Below are positions 9,276-17,641 of a stretch of 64,000 nucleotides of DNA, in pieces (the first letter of the stretch is position 1; each line of letters opens with the position of its first letter). Origin of the DNA: Pseudomonadota bacterium (GTDB lineage Bacteria > Pseudomonadota > Gammaproteobacteria > Steroidobacterales > Steroidobacteraceae); contig QGVD01000004.1 of assembly GCA_003242685.1 (NCBI GenBank), forward strand, positions 1 through 64,000, written 5' to 3'. A model generated the notes under the pieces. That model was not told where the DNA came from. It made no database searches and worked only from the letters and a program-made list of their open reading frames with translations. Both the position numbers and the translations under genes were made by a program.

Positions 9276-9548
9276 ATGTCCGACTGGATCGATGTCGAGA
9301 GCGGTCTGCCGGAGGCACACGAAGTCGTCGACGTGTGGATCACGCTCCATGGCGGTCGGGCGACGCGCCTGCGCGGCTATCGTCTCTTCTGCGACGGTGA
9401 GGCCGCGCCGCTGTGGCTGAATGCATTGACCGACGAGCCCTTTCCAGAAGGCTGGAGGGTGACGCGCTGGCGGCGTGCCGAAGATACCGGCAACGCTTCG
9501 CTGGCCCGGTCGATGCCGACACAGTCTGCGCTTCGCAAGATCGCCTGA
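9276..9548 (+). CDS. Small DUF551-like protein (paralogue of 8442-8657)
   Basis: The 90-residue protein starts MSDWIDVESGLPEAHEVVDV, very close to the DUF551 opening W-I-x-V-x-x-x-L-P-E. It contains APLWLNALTDEPFPEGWRVTRW, shared in spacing and residues with the gene at 8442 (PLWL, T, F, W-R, W-R). The chosen ATG gives the standard domain start; the frame remains open upstream without homology. The C-terminal 15 residues look disordered. The function of this family is not known. Confidence 0.62.
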   Translation: MSDWIDVESGLPEAHEVVDVWITLHGGRATRLRGYRLFCDGEAAPLWLNALTDEPFPEGWRVTRWRRAEDTGNASLARSMPTQSALRKIA

Positions 9549-9612
9549 TCGAGCTCTCCGCGCAGGGGTCCTGGTGCCGCCGGTACGGCGGCAGGGACAC
9601 GCCTTCGGCTTC

Positions 9613-9861
9613 TCAGGAGAGATTCTTGGTCCAGCCGCGCGGGGGACGGTCGAATCCGAGCATCACTTCGGCCGCTCTGGCGTGACACTGTGAGCAGCGG
9701 AAGCGCTCCACGGCCTGCGCGAGCCTCGTGTTCCATCCGATGAGCGGCGCGAGCGCGCTCGCACGCAGCTCGCGCGCGTGCCCGCAGCGCCGGCAAGTGA
9801 TCGTCACGTAGCCGTCGGGATGGTCGCGGAGTCGGGTATCCGGTCCTATGGGAAGCGGCAT
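9613..9861 (-). CDS. Small zinc-ribbon protein
   Basis: With the start chosen here this is an 82-residue protein (MPLPIGPDTRLRD). Two CxxC knuckles, CRRCGHARELR and FRCSQCHARAAE, lie about 35 residues apart with a conserved-looking LIGWNTRLAQAVERF between them. This is the arrangement of a four-cysteine zinc ribbon. Longer starts at 9900 or 9975 are possible, and none has a convincing ribosome site. The gene is divergent from the SRAP gene. A nucleic-acid or protein-binding role is plausible but not shown. Confidence 0.6.
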   Translation of the reverse strand: MPLPIGPDTRLRDHPDGYVTITCRRCGHARELRASALAPLIGWNTRLAQAVERFRCSQCHARAAEVMLGFDRPPRGWTKNLS

Positions 9862-9940
9862 GACACAAAAGCATTGCCGCTCGACCGGCCGGTCGTCCAT
9901 GCAGTACCGTCGTCGCTCGACTACTGTATGAGGCATCCGC

Positions 9941-10624
9941 ATGTGCGGCCGGTACATCCTCGCCCAGCAGCTCAAGGCGGAGCGCTACTTCGGCGTGCGG
10001 CGCACGCTGTGGGACTACATCGTCAGCTACAACGTCGCGCCGTCCCGGAACGTGCCCGTCGTGCGCATCGCGGAAGGCGAGCGCGAAGGCGTGATGATGC
10101 GCTGGGGGCTCATCCCCTTCTACGCGCACGGTGAGCCGCCGAAGTACTCGACCATCAACGCGACGGTCGAGAAGCTCGAGAGCTCGCCCGTCTGGCGCGG
10201 GCCGTGGAAGCGCGGCCAGCGCTGCATCCTTCCGGCCGCGGGCTTCTACGAGTGGCACCTGGACGAGGGCGGCCGCAAGCAGCCGTTCTTCATCCACCTC
10301 GCCGATCAGGAGGTATTCGGCTTCGCGGGGCTGTGGGACCGGTCCGAGAAACCCGACGGCACGGTGATCGAGAGCTGCACGATCATCACCGTGCCGCCCA
10401 ACCGCCTGATGGCCGAGATCCACAACACAAAGCAGCGCATGCCGGCGATCCTCTCACCCGAGGATCACGAGGCGTGGCTCTGCGGAGCACCGACCGACGC
10501 GAAGGCGGCGCTGCGTGCCTATCCCGAGGAGCTCATGGTCGCGTATCGGGTGAGCACGCGCGTGAACTCGCCGCGCAACGACGACGAGTCGCTCATCCGG
10601 CCGCTCGACGCCGCGAACGGCTGA
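9941..10624 (+). CDS. yedK: SRAP domain protein (YedK/HMCES family), abasic-site DNA-protein crosslinker
   Basis: The family shields abasic sites in single-stranded DNA by forming a thiazolidine crosslink through Cys2. This 227-residue protein has the required N-terminus MCGRYIL (Cys2 exposed after Met removal), and the early block SYNVAPSRNVPVVR matches the family's usual YNxAPxQ. It also has MRWGLIPFYA, INATVEKLES (family: INARxE), the catalytic-type Glu in AAGFYEWH, and the His in IHNTKQRMPAIL. All key positions are present and the length is normal. The mature protein must begin at Cys2, which fixes the start codon. Confidence 0.95.
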   Translation: MCGRYILAQQLKAERYFGVRRTLWDYIVSYNVAPSRNVPVVRIAEGEREGVMMRWGLIPFYAHGEPPKYSTINATVEKLESSPVWRGPWKRGQRCILPAAGFYEWHLDEGGRKQPFFIHLADQEVFGFAGLWDRSEKPDGTVIESCTIITVPPNRLMAEIHNTKQRMPAILSPEDHEAWLCGAPTDAKAALRAYPEELMVAYRVSTRVNSPRNDDESLIRPLDAANG

Positions 10625-10759
10625 ACGTTCTGGCGCGTCCCTCACCGAACCGCGGCCCGTCGGCCGGCGGACACACAGGTACGTCCATTCCTCGACGTCC
10701 GAGGCCTTCGGGAATCCGAAGCTCAGCAGCCGTCGCCGCCTACCGACACGCCCGCGTTC

Positions 10760-10775
10760 TGGCCTGTGTTTTGCT
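10760..10775 (+). promoter_or_regulatory. Candidate sigma-54 (-24/-12) promoter
   Basis: The sequence TGGCCTGTGTTTTGCT keeps the essential GG-N10-GC spacing and the TTGC half of the sigma-54 consensus (TGGCACG-N4-TTGCW), with two mismatches in the upstream half. It reads toward the small ORF at 10814 and would give a leader of roughly 30 bases. No enhancer site was recognised upstream, so this is a moderate-confidence motif match. Confidence 0.45.
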
Positions 10776-10813
10776 TACTCCTCGGCGAGAGCAGACGAAC
10801 AAGAGGGGGAGTG

Positions 10814-10987
10814 ATGAATACCGTCGAACAGATACTGATGCGTCTCAAGGGATGGCTCACGCGCACCGCGCGGCGCCCGCGCGCGCTGGATTCCGTTTCG
10901 ACGTCGCACCGCCATGAGGCGCGAGCGCACCAGGAGCACGGCGCCGAACCACTGGTGAGCAGACTGCGGGAGACGGGCGGGCTGTGA
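10814..10987 (+). CDS. Small basic hypothetical protein, first gene of the SWIM mini-operon
   Basis: The 57-residue ORF is preceded by a strong GAGGGGGAG ribosome site. It starts MNTVEQILMRLKGWLTRTARR, an amphipathic basic helix, followed by a His/Arg-rich tail. I recognise no family. Its TGA overlaps the GTG of the next gene (GTGA), so the two are translationally coupled. The strong ribosome site and the coupling are the main reasons to regard it as real. Confidence 0.5.
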   Translation: MNTVEQILMRLKGWLTRTARRPRALDSVSTSHRHEARAHQEHGAEPLVSRLRETGGL

Positions 10988-11223
10988 GCACGAGACAGTC
11001 GGCTGCGCTCGCGCAGGCGAGCTCCGGTTCGCAGGAGTTCTGGCGCGAGGTGTTCAACGTCGATGGTCATCGCGTCACCGTCGACTCCATCAACGGTTGG
11101 CGTTGCGAATGCCGCATTTTCCGCGAGCAGCAGAAGTGCGATCACCTGCCGCGTGCGCGCGTCTACCAGGCGATGCGGCGCGCGAACGCCCGCGGCGCGG
11201 ATCCCAGGCGGCAGCGCGCCTGA
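10984..11223 (+). CDS. Small SWIM-type zinc-finger protein
   Basis: The 79-residue protein starts at GTG, overlapping the previous stop. The motif WRCECRIFREQQKCDHLPRA fits the SWIM zinc finger: C-x-C, a short spacer, then C-x-H. SWIM fingers bind DNA or protein partners and normally sit inside larger proteins such as transposases, helicases or recombination mediators. Here the finger makes up most of the protein, with a helical basic C-terminus (VYQAMRRANARG). It might regulate or bind nucleic acid; this is inference. Confidence 0.62.
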   Translation: MSTRQSAALAQASSGSQEFWREVFNVDGHRVTVDSINGWRCECRIFREQQKCDHLPRARVYQAMRRANARGADPRRQRA

Positions 11224-11236
11224 AAGGAGGCGGAAG

Positions 11237-11268
11237 TCGGCCGTCACGCATCTGCGCATGACGGCCGA
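11237..11268. terminator. Hairpin between convergent genes
   Basis: A perfect 10-bp stem (TCGGCCGTCA / TGACGGCCGA) with a 12-base loop fills the gap between the SWIM gene and the FkbM gene, which converge here. No clear T-run follows on either strand, so it may act as a two-way terminator or a transcript-end stabiliser. Confidence 0.5.
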
Positions 11269-12030
11269 TCAGGCATAGCTCGTCCGTTCACGCAGCGGGA
11301 AGACGGCAGCGGCTTCACCGAGCATGATCTCGGGCAGGTACGCCGTCGTATCCCGCCGCTCGATCACGATCTCGTAGCCCTGCGCGTGCAGCAGGCGCGT
11401 GAGCTCCCGGTGCGTCGCCGGCGTCATGAGATTGGCGCGGTAGCCGTGCTCGAAGCGGATGATGCCCGGGCGCACGCGATCGAAGCGGATGCCGCGCACG
11501 ATCTCGGCGTCGTAGCCCTCGGTGTCGATCTGCAGCACGTCGAGCTGCCGGATGCCATGCTCGTCGAGCAGCTCGTCCAGCGTCATGCATCGGACCTTCT
11601 CGGCCACGATGTCCGCCGGATCGATGCCGAAGCGCCGGTAGTGCTCCGGATCGAACGAGGCGATTCCCTTGCGCAGCCGTTTTCCCGGACGTGGCCTGTA
11701 GATCGTCATTTCCTTCTTCGTGCGGTGGATCGCCGCACGCACCGGCACGATGCTGGGATAGCCCCGGTAGGTCTGCACCAGCTCGTCGAAGTAGTCCTCC
11801 ACCGGCTCGACCACGAGACCGCGCACGCGCGCGTGGTGGAAGGTCACGAACTCGTAGAGCGGATCCGCGCTGTGCCCGTCGTTGGCGCCGATCTGCACGA
11901 AGGTGAGGGGCCGCTGCTCGATGATGTGGAACATGAACGACTCGAGCGAATTGTTCGCGTCGGCCCGGATGAGCCGGTATCCGCGGCGGCGCAGGAAATT
12001 CTTCACCCAGCGAGCGACGAGCTTTCTCAT
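11269..12030 (-). CDS. FkbM family S-adenosylmethionine-dependent methyltransferase
   Basis: The 253-residue protein has the FkbM pattern: the SAM-binding start FVQIGANDGHSADPLYEFV, the acidic strand VVEPVEDYFDEL, and the late block LDVLQIDTEGYDAEIVRGI that is diagnostic of the family. The start at 12030 has a GAGGGGA ribosome site; a longer frame upstream has no such support. FkbM enzymes O-methylate sugars or polyketides. The basic N-terminus (RKLVARWVKNFLRRRGYRL) could favour membrane contact. No glycan cluster surrounds it, so the acceptor is unknown. Confidence 0.88.
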   Translation of the reverse strand: MRKLVARWVKNFLRRRGYRLIRADANNSLESFMFHIIEQRPLTFVQIGANDGHSADPLYEFVTFHHARVRGLVVEPVEDYFDELVQTYRGYPSIVPVRAAIHRTKKEMTIYRPRPGKRLRKGIASFDPEHYRRFGIDPADIVAEKVRCMTLDELLDEHGIRQLDVLQIDTEGYDAEIVRGIRFDRVRPGIIRFEHGYRANLMTPATHRELTRLLHAQGYEIVIERRDTTAYLPEIMLGEAAAVFPLRERTSYA

Positions 12031-12191
12031 GCAGATCCCCTCGGCTGTCGGGCCTTTCTCTTGACCTGCGCGGGGAGCAAGAACCGAGCCTGGGCGCAAG
12101 CGGGACACGAGGAACGTGGACTCGAAGCGGAAACGCCAGGCTCGCACGCGGCAGGGTGCCGCGCACGCGAGTGTCGATCGTCAAGGGAGCT

Positions 12192-12218
12192 GCGGCCCGC
12201 GCGGGATGCGCGGGCCGC
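12192..12218 (-). terminator. Strong GC hairpin just downstream of the ankyrin gene
   Basis: A perfect 11-bp stem (GCGGCCCGCGC / GCGCGGGCCGC) with a 5-base loop begins four bases after the ankyrin gene's stop. No T-run follows on the minus strand. Position and strength suggest a terminator or 3'-end-protecting structure. Confidence 0.5.
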
Positions 12219-12222
12219 GGGC

Positions 12223-13824
12223 TTACATGTCGGGAACCCTGGCGGTGATCTTCGGCACCATGAGCGGTTCCCACGGCGGAATGTCCGGGTTCTCCTCCGT
12301 GGCACCGAGCTCGCGCAGGAGCGATGCGAGATCGTGGCGCGGATCGGGACGCTGCTGCAGGAAGCCGACGCGCGCGCGGCCCATCGCGTAGTCGAGCGCG
12401 GTGAGGCCGTCGGCGTCCTTCGCGTTCACGTCCACACCCCACTCGACGAGCTGCTTCATCACTTTCGTCCAGCCGCGCACCGTCGCCATCATGAGCGCGG
12501 TGCTGCCCCGTACGCGCGCCTCGTCCATGCCGTGCACGTGAATGAGATGCAGCGCCTTGTCACTGAGCGTGACGGCCTTGTGCGGATCTGCGCCCGCTTC
12601 CTTGAGCAGGCGCATCGCCGCGAGCGCGTCTTCCTCCGTCTTGTTCGGCGCACGCGACTGCGAAGGCAGTATCGCCGCGAGCATCGGCGTCATGCCGTCG
12701 GCCAGCGGCAGATCGACGAGCGCGCCGTGCTCGATGAGCACTTTCATCGCCTCGAGATCCGCGCCGAGCGCCGCGCGCATGAGCGGCGTCGCACCGATGT
12801 TCGTCACGCGCTTGTCCGCGCGTCCGCCCGCGAGCGAGTGCCGCGCCGGCAGCGGCAGTTTGATCTGCGCGTTCACGTTCGCGCCGCGCTCGAGCAGCAT
12901 GTGGATGATGTCCATCGCCGTCGTGCGGTCGGTGGGCGGCACGTCGGGGCGACCACCCTGCGGGATCCTGTTCACGTCCACCGCCGCGTAGAGCGGCGTC
13001 ACGCCGAAGCGATCCCACAGGTTCACGTCGGCGCCCGCTTCGATGAGGTACTTCGCCACGTCGAAGCGCAGATTCATGATCGCGAGGACGAGCGGCGTGG
13101 TCCCCTGCCCGTCCTCGATGTCGATGTCGGCGCCGCCCTTCACCAGCTCGCGCGCGCACTCGACGCAGCCTTCGCGCGCCGCGTAGTGCAGCGCTGCGAA
13201 ACCGCCGCGGTCCATGTTCTTCTCGCGCGGCTCGGAAGTGACCTTGCGCGGCCAGTCGCGCACGGTGCTGCGCGCGTCGACGTCGGCGCCCTTCGAAACG
13301 AGGAACCTGACCATCTGCGGATGGCCCCGCGCGGCCGCCCACATGAGGGCCGTCTGCCCGCCCCAGCTCTCGCGCGCATTGATGTTCGCGCCGGCCTTGA
13401 GCAGGAGCGCAGCCGCTTCGACGTTCCCCGTGCGGGCCACTGTCATGAGGGCGGTCTGGCCTTCCGCGTTCGGTGACTCGGGGTCTGCGCCGGCCTTGAG
13501 CAGCAGGCGCACCAGCTCGGGGTCGCCCCGCTCCGCCGCGAGCTGCAGAGGCGCGACACCGTAGTTGGTGGCGAGCGTGACGTCCGCGCCGGCTTCGATC
13601 AGGCGTTTCACTTTTTCCACGTCGCCGCGGTAGACCGCCCAGTGCAGCGCCGTGCTGCCGTCCGGCAGCCGCGCGTCCACATTGATACCGGATTCGAGAG
13701 CCCGCAGCTCCTCGTCGGGAACGAATGCGAGCGCCTCGTCGGCCATCGCGGGGAGAGCCGACGCCAGTTGCAGCGCTCCGGTGAGCGCCGCCAGAGTGAG
13801 GGAACGGCAGGGTTTCATACGCAT
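12223..13824 (-). CDS. Secreted ankyrin-repeat protein
   Basis: This 533-residue protein has a cleavable signal peptide (LTLAALTGALQLASALPAMA, then DEALAF). About ten ankyrin repeats with the usual TALHWAVYRGDVEKVKRLIEAGAD-type helices follow (for example APLQLAAERG, TALMWAAARG, AALHYAAREG, TALMMATVRG). Two longer insertions interrupt the array (PREKNMDRGG and SQSRAPNKTEED). Ankyrin arrays mediate protein binding; with the signal peptide this one would act in the periplasm or outside. It is monocistronic, with a hairpin after the stop. The binding partner is unknown. Confidence 0.9.
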   Translation of the reverse strand: MRMKPCRSLTLAALTGALQLASALPAMADEALAFVPDEELRALESGINVDARLPDGSTALHWAVYRGDVEKVKRLIEAGADVTLATNYGVAPLQLAAERGDPELVRLLLKAGADPESPNAEGQTALMTVARTGNVEAAALLLKAGANINARESWGGQTALMWAAARGHPQMVRFLVSKGADVDARSTVRDWPRKVTSEPREKNMDRGGFAALHYAAREGCVECARELVKGGADIDIEDGQGTTPLVLAIMNLRFDVAKYLIEAGADVNLWDRFGVTPLYAAVDVNRIPQGGRPDVPPTDRTTAMDIIHMLLERGANVNAQIKLPLPARHSLAGGRADKRVTNIGATPLMRAALGADLEAMKVLIEHGALVDLPLADGMTPMLAAILPSQSRAPNKTEEDALAAMRLLKEAGADPHKAVTLSDKALHLIHVHGMDEARVRGSTALMMATVRGWTKVMKQLVEWGVDVNAKDADGLTALDYAMGRARVGFLQQRPDPRHDLASLLRELGATEENPDIPPWEPLMVPKITARVPDM

Positions 13825-13977
13825 TGCCCGTATTCTGGCACAAGCGGCGTGCGGGAACGGTGCACGGCACTGGCCGCCGGCAGCGAGCCTTGCGTGGTGC
13901 GGACCCGGCGGTCCCGGGGCCCCGTGCCCTGGCGGCCCGTCCGTGCGACTCTATGCTCACACTGAAGGAGACCGACC

Positions 13978-14559
13978 ATGGGCAAGAAGATCCTGATGCT
14001 CGCAGGCGACTTCGCCGAGGACTACGAGACGATGGTGCCCTTCCAGGCCCTCCAGATGGTGGGCCACACCGTACATGCCGTCTGTCCGGGCAAGAAGGCC
14101 GGTGACTACGTATTGACCGCCGTGCACGACTTCGAGGGCCAGCAGACCTACTCGGAGAAGCCCGGCCATCGGTTCACGCTCAACGCGACCTTCGACGAGG
14201 TGCGTCCGGAGGACTACGACGCTCTGGTGATTCCCGGCGGCCGGGCACCCGAGTACCTGCGGATGAACCCCAAGGTGATCTCGGTGGTGCAGCACTTCGC
14301 GAATGCCGACAAGCCGATCGCGGCGATCTGCCACGGCGCCCAGCTCCTCGCGGCAGCCGGCGTGATCCGGGGCAAGCGGGTGTCGGCGTATCCGGCCTGC
14401 GCGGCCGAGGTGAAACTCGCGGGCGGCGACTACGCCGAGATCGGGATGGATCAGGCGGTCACCGACGGCAAGCTCGTCACCGCGCCCGCATGGCCGGCGC
14501 ATCCGGCGTGGCTCGCGCAGTTCCTGACGGTGCTCGGCACCCGCATCACGCACGGCTGA
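13978..14559 (+). CDS. DJ-1/PfpI family protein
   Basis: The 193-residue protein has the class I glutamine-amidotransferase-like fold of DJ-1/PfpI. KKILMLAGDFAEDYE supplies the conserved acidic residue, DALVIPGGRAPEYLR the oxyanion turn, and AAICHGAQLLAAA the nucleophile elbow with the reactive Cys. It matches PfpI/YhbO-like proteins linked to protease, glyoxalase or protein-deglycation activity in stress response. An AAGGAG-type site precedes the ATG. It stands alone and converges with mnmE. Confidence 0.92.
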   Translation: MGKKILMLAGDFAEDYETMVPFQALQMVGHTVHAVCPGKKAGDYVLTAVHDFEGQQTYSEKPGHRFTLNATFDEVRPEDYDALVIPGGRAPEYLRMNPKVISVVQHFANADKPIAAICHGAQLLAAAGVIRGKRVSAYPACAAEVKLAGGDYAEIGMDQAVTDGKLVTAPAWPAHPAWLAQFLTVLGTRITHG

Positions 14560-14580
14560 TGCACCGATCGATGTGGGCGA

Positions 14581-15939
14581 TTACTTGCCGATGCAGAAGG
14601 TGGAGAAGATCCGCCCGAGCAGATCGTCGCTCGTCACTTCGCCCGTGATCTCGCCGAGCGCGCGCTGAGCGAGCCGCAGCTCTTCGGCCACGAGCTCGCC
14701 GGCGCGGCGCTCGCGGAGCTGGCGCTCCGCTTCGTCGACGTGACGGCGCGCCTCCTTGAGCGCTTCGAGATGCCGCGCTCGGGCGGAGACGGTGCCCGCC
14801 TCGAGCGTGCAGTAGCCCATGCACGACTTGAGATGAGCGCGCAGCGTGTCGACGCCCTTGCCGGTGTGCGCCGACAGCACGATGCGGGGCGGACCGGCGA
14901 GCGTGTCGGCGACGGGAATGCCCGTCGCGATGTCGCACTTGTTGAGAATGAGCGTGACGGGAACGTCCGGCGGCAGGCGATGCCGCTCTTCCTGGTAGGC
15001 CTTCGCGGTGGGATCCTCCGCTGCGTCCACGACGAACAGCACGCGATCCGCGCGCCGCATTTCGGCCTGAGCGCGCCGGATGCCTTCCTCTTCGACGATG
15101 TCGCCGGCCTCGCGCAGGCCTGCAGTGTCGAGCACGTGGAGCGGCATGCCGTCGATGTCGATGCGCTCGCGCAGGATGTCGCGCGTGGTGCCGGGGACGG
15201 GCGTCACGATCGCGGCGTCGTATCCCGCGAGCCTGTTCAGCAGACTCGACTTTCCGGCGTTCGGCCGGCCGGCGATGACGACGGTCATGCCGTCGCGGAG
15301 CAGCCGACCCTGGCGTGCGCTCTGCTCGACGGCCTCGAAGTGATCGCGCACGACCTGCAGCCGGTCGGTGAGCTCGCGATCGGAAAGGAAGTCGATCTCC
15401 TCCTCGGGAAAATCGATCGCCGCCTCGACGTAGGTACGAAGATCGGTCAGCGCTTCGGTGAGTCCCTGCACCATCGCCGAGAACTCGCCCTGCAATGAGC
15501 GCATCGCCGCGCGCGCAGCCTCGCGCGAGCCGGCGTCGATCAGATCCGCGATGGCTTCGGCCTGTGTGAGATCCAGCTTGTCGTTGAGGAACGCGCGCTG
15601 CGTGAACTCCCCGGGAAGCGCCCGACGCGCACCGAGCTCGACCACTCGCGCGACGAGCGCCTCGACGACGACCTGCCCGCCGTGGCCCTGCAGCTCCACG
15701 ACGTGCTCGCCGGTGTAGGAATTCGGCGCAGGGAAGTAGAGCACGATCCCGGCGTCGATCGGCTCCTTGCGTGCATCGAAGAAACGGCCGAAGGTCGCGC
15801 GCCGCGGCTCGGGAAGCTCGCCGCCGAGGATGATCGCGGCGATCTCCGGTGCCTTTGGCCCCGAGATGCGCACGATTCCGATGCCGCCTCGCCCCGGCGG
15901 CGTCGCCGCCGCCACGATGGTGTCGGTGCGCGCCATCAT
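14581..15939 (-). CDS. mnmE: tRNA modification GTPase MnmE
   Basis: The 452-residue GTPase is the partner of MnmG in wobble-uridine modification. The N-terminal formyl-tetrahydrofolate-binding domain begins DTIVAAATPPGRGGIGIVRI. The G domain shows G1 GRPNAGKSSL, the G3 region DTAGLR and G4 NKCD. The protein ends in FCIGK, the universal C-terminal motif with the functional Cys. Two adjacent Met codons start the frame. It follows yidC with a 22-base gap on the same strand. Confidence 0.97.
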   Translation of the reverse strand: MMARTDTIVAAATPPGRGGIGIVRISGPKAPEIAAIILGGELPEPRRATFGRFFDARKEPIDAGIVLYFPAPNSYTGEHVVELQGHGGQVVVEALVARVVELGARRALPGEFTQRAFLNDKLDLTQAEAIADLIDAGSREAARAAMRSLQGEFSAMVQGLTEALTDLRTYVEAAIDFPEEEIDFLSDRELTDRLQVVRDHFEAVEQSARQGRLLRDGMTVVIAGRPNAGKSSLLNRLAGYDAAIVTPVPGTTRDILRERIDIDGMPLHVLDTAGLREAGDIVEEEGIRRAQAEMRRADRVLFVVDAAEDPTAKAYQEERHRLPPDVPVTLILNKCDIATGIPVADTLAGPPRIVLSAHTGKGVDTLRAHLKSCMGYCTLEAGTVSARARHLEALKEARRHVDEAERQLRERRAGELVAEELRLAQRALGEITGEVTSDDLLGRIFSTFCIGK

Positions 15940-15961
15940 CGGCGCAAGAGTGTACGCGCAA

Positions 15962-17641
15962 CTACCGGCGCGCGGCGGCCGCCTCGATGCGCCGGTTGAT
16001 GTTCCACTGCTGCGCGATGGACAGCAGCGTGTTCGTCACCCAGTACAGCACCAGTCCCGCCGGGAACAGGGCGAACATCACCGACATGGCGATGGGCATG
16101 ATCATGAAGACCTTCTGCTGCACGGGATCGGCCGGCTGGGGATTGAGCTTGTACTGCACGAACATCGCGCCGGCCATGATGAGCGGCAGGATGAAGTACG
16201 GATCGCGCGAGGAGAGATCGTTGATCCAGCCCATGAAGGGCGCCTGGCGCATCTCGACGCTCTCGACGAGCACCCAGTAGAAGGCGATGAACACGGGGAT
16301 CTGCACGAGCACCGGCAGGCAGCCCGAGGCCGGATTGATCTTCTCGCGCCTGTACAGCTCCATCATCGCGCGGCCGAGCTTCTCGCGGTCGTCCTTGTAG
16401 GTCTCCTGCAGGGCCTTGATCCGCGGCGCCAGGGTACGCATGCGCGCCATCGAGCGGCCGCTCGCCTCGGCCAAGGGATAGAAGAGGAGCTTGAGCAGGA
16501 AGGTGACGATGACGATCGCCCAGCCCCAGTTGCCCGTGATGGCGTGGGCCTTCTCGAGGAGCCAGAACAGAGGCTTGGCGAGGATGGTCAGCCGCCCGTA
16601 GTCGGCCACGAGGTCGAGGCGCGGCCCTGTCTCCTCGAGCTGTGCCTGGAGCTTCGGCCCGACGAACAGCGTCTGCCGCAGCGTTTCGCTGCCGCCGGGG
16701 GCGACGGTGTGCAGCGGCCCAGCGGCTGCGAGCAGAAAGCGCCGGCCCTGTGCGCCGAGGGTGAAGCGGTACGTCTGGTCGGCAGCCGGTACGACCGCCG
16801 TCACGAAATGGTGCTGCAGGGCCGCAATCCAGCCGTTCTGCACCTCGGCGGAAAGCTTCAGGTCGTCCTGATCCTCGATGTCGAGCTTGCGGTAGCGGCT
16901 GCCGTCGAAAATGGCAGGGCCCCGGAAAGCGTAGCTTTCGGGGTTGAACATCGAGCGATCGATCTCGGGATCCGTGCGCAGGATCTGCGCGTACGTGGCG
17001 GCCGGCCAGGGTTCGCCGGAGCCGTTCTCGATCGTGTATTCCAGATCGATCCGGTAGCTGCCGCGGCGGAAGATGAAGGTCTTGATGACCGTGACGCCCG
17101 AGCTGCCCCTCCAGGTGAGGGGCACCCGGAGCTCGTCCTGCTGCTCTCCCAGCACGAATTCCTCGGCAGGGCTCTCGAAGAGCGAAAGGTGCGTGGGACG
17201 CTCGGTGTTCGCCGGGCCCGTGAGGCCCGACTGCAACAGGAAGAGCGTTTCCTGGCTGTCCCGGTTGAGCAGGCGAACGGGCTCGGGCTGGCCCTTCACC
17301 CGCGGGTACTGCGGAAGATCGGCCCGCTGCAGCGTTCCGCCCTGCAGGCTGATCTCGAGATCGAGCACGTCCGTGCGGACGCGGACGGTACCGGCCGATT
17401 CGGCGACGCGCTCGCCTGGTGCCCGCGGTGCGGAGTCGGCTTCGCCCGGCCGTGCGTCGGACGTCGGTACGCTCGCCTGCGGAATGGCGGCATCCAGCGA
17501 GCTCTGCATTTCCCCGTCGCGCTGAGCGGCGGGAGTCTGAGCCGACGGCGAACGCGCGTAATCGCGGTTCCACGCCTCGTAGTTGAGGAGCAGGATCAGC
17601 GCGAGCGCGATCCAGAGAATCAGACGCGGGCTGTTAGTCAT
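15962..17641 (-). CDS. yidC: Membrane protein insertase YidC
   Basis: The 559-residue insertase (Oxa1 family) puts proteins into the inner membrane alone or with SecYEG. It has an N-terminal signal-anchor helix (LILWIALALILLLNYEAW), a large periplasmic beta domain and a C-terminal five-helix core with the conserved cytoplasmic hairpin (RMRTLAPRIKALQETYKDDR) and GCLPVLVQIPVFIAFYWVL. The ATG at 17641 is preferred over one at 17665 because it overlaps yidD by only eight bases and gives the standard MTNSPRLI start. It lies in the conserved order rpmH-rnpA-yidD-yidC-mnmE. Confidence 0.96.
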   Translation of the reverse strand: MTNSPRLILWIALALILLLNYEAWNRDYARSPSAQTPAAQRDGEMQSSLDAAIPQASVPTSDARPGEADSAPRAPGERVAESAGTVRVRTDVLDLEISLQGGTLQRADLPQYPRVKGQPEPVRLLNRDSQETLFLLQSGLTGPANTERPTHLSLFESPAEEFVLGEQQDELRVPLTWRGSSGVTVIKTFIFRRGSYRIDLEYTIENGSGEPWPAATYAQILRTDPEIDRSMFNPESYAFRGPAIFDGSRYRKLDIEDQDDLKLSAEVQNGWIAALQHHFVTAVVPAADQTYRFTLGAQGRRFLLAAAGPLHTVAPGGSETLRQTLFVGPKLQAQLEETGPRLDLVADYGRLTILAKPLFWLLEKAHAITGNWGWAIVIVTFLLKLLFYPLAEASGRSMARMRTLAPRIKALQETYKDDREKLGRAMMELYRREKINPASGCLPVLVQIPVFIAFYWVLVESVEMRQAPFMGWINDLSSRDPYFILPLIMAGAMFVQYKLNPQPADPVQQKVFMIMPIAMSVMFALFPAGLVLYWVTNTLLSIAQQWNINRRIEAAAARR

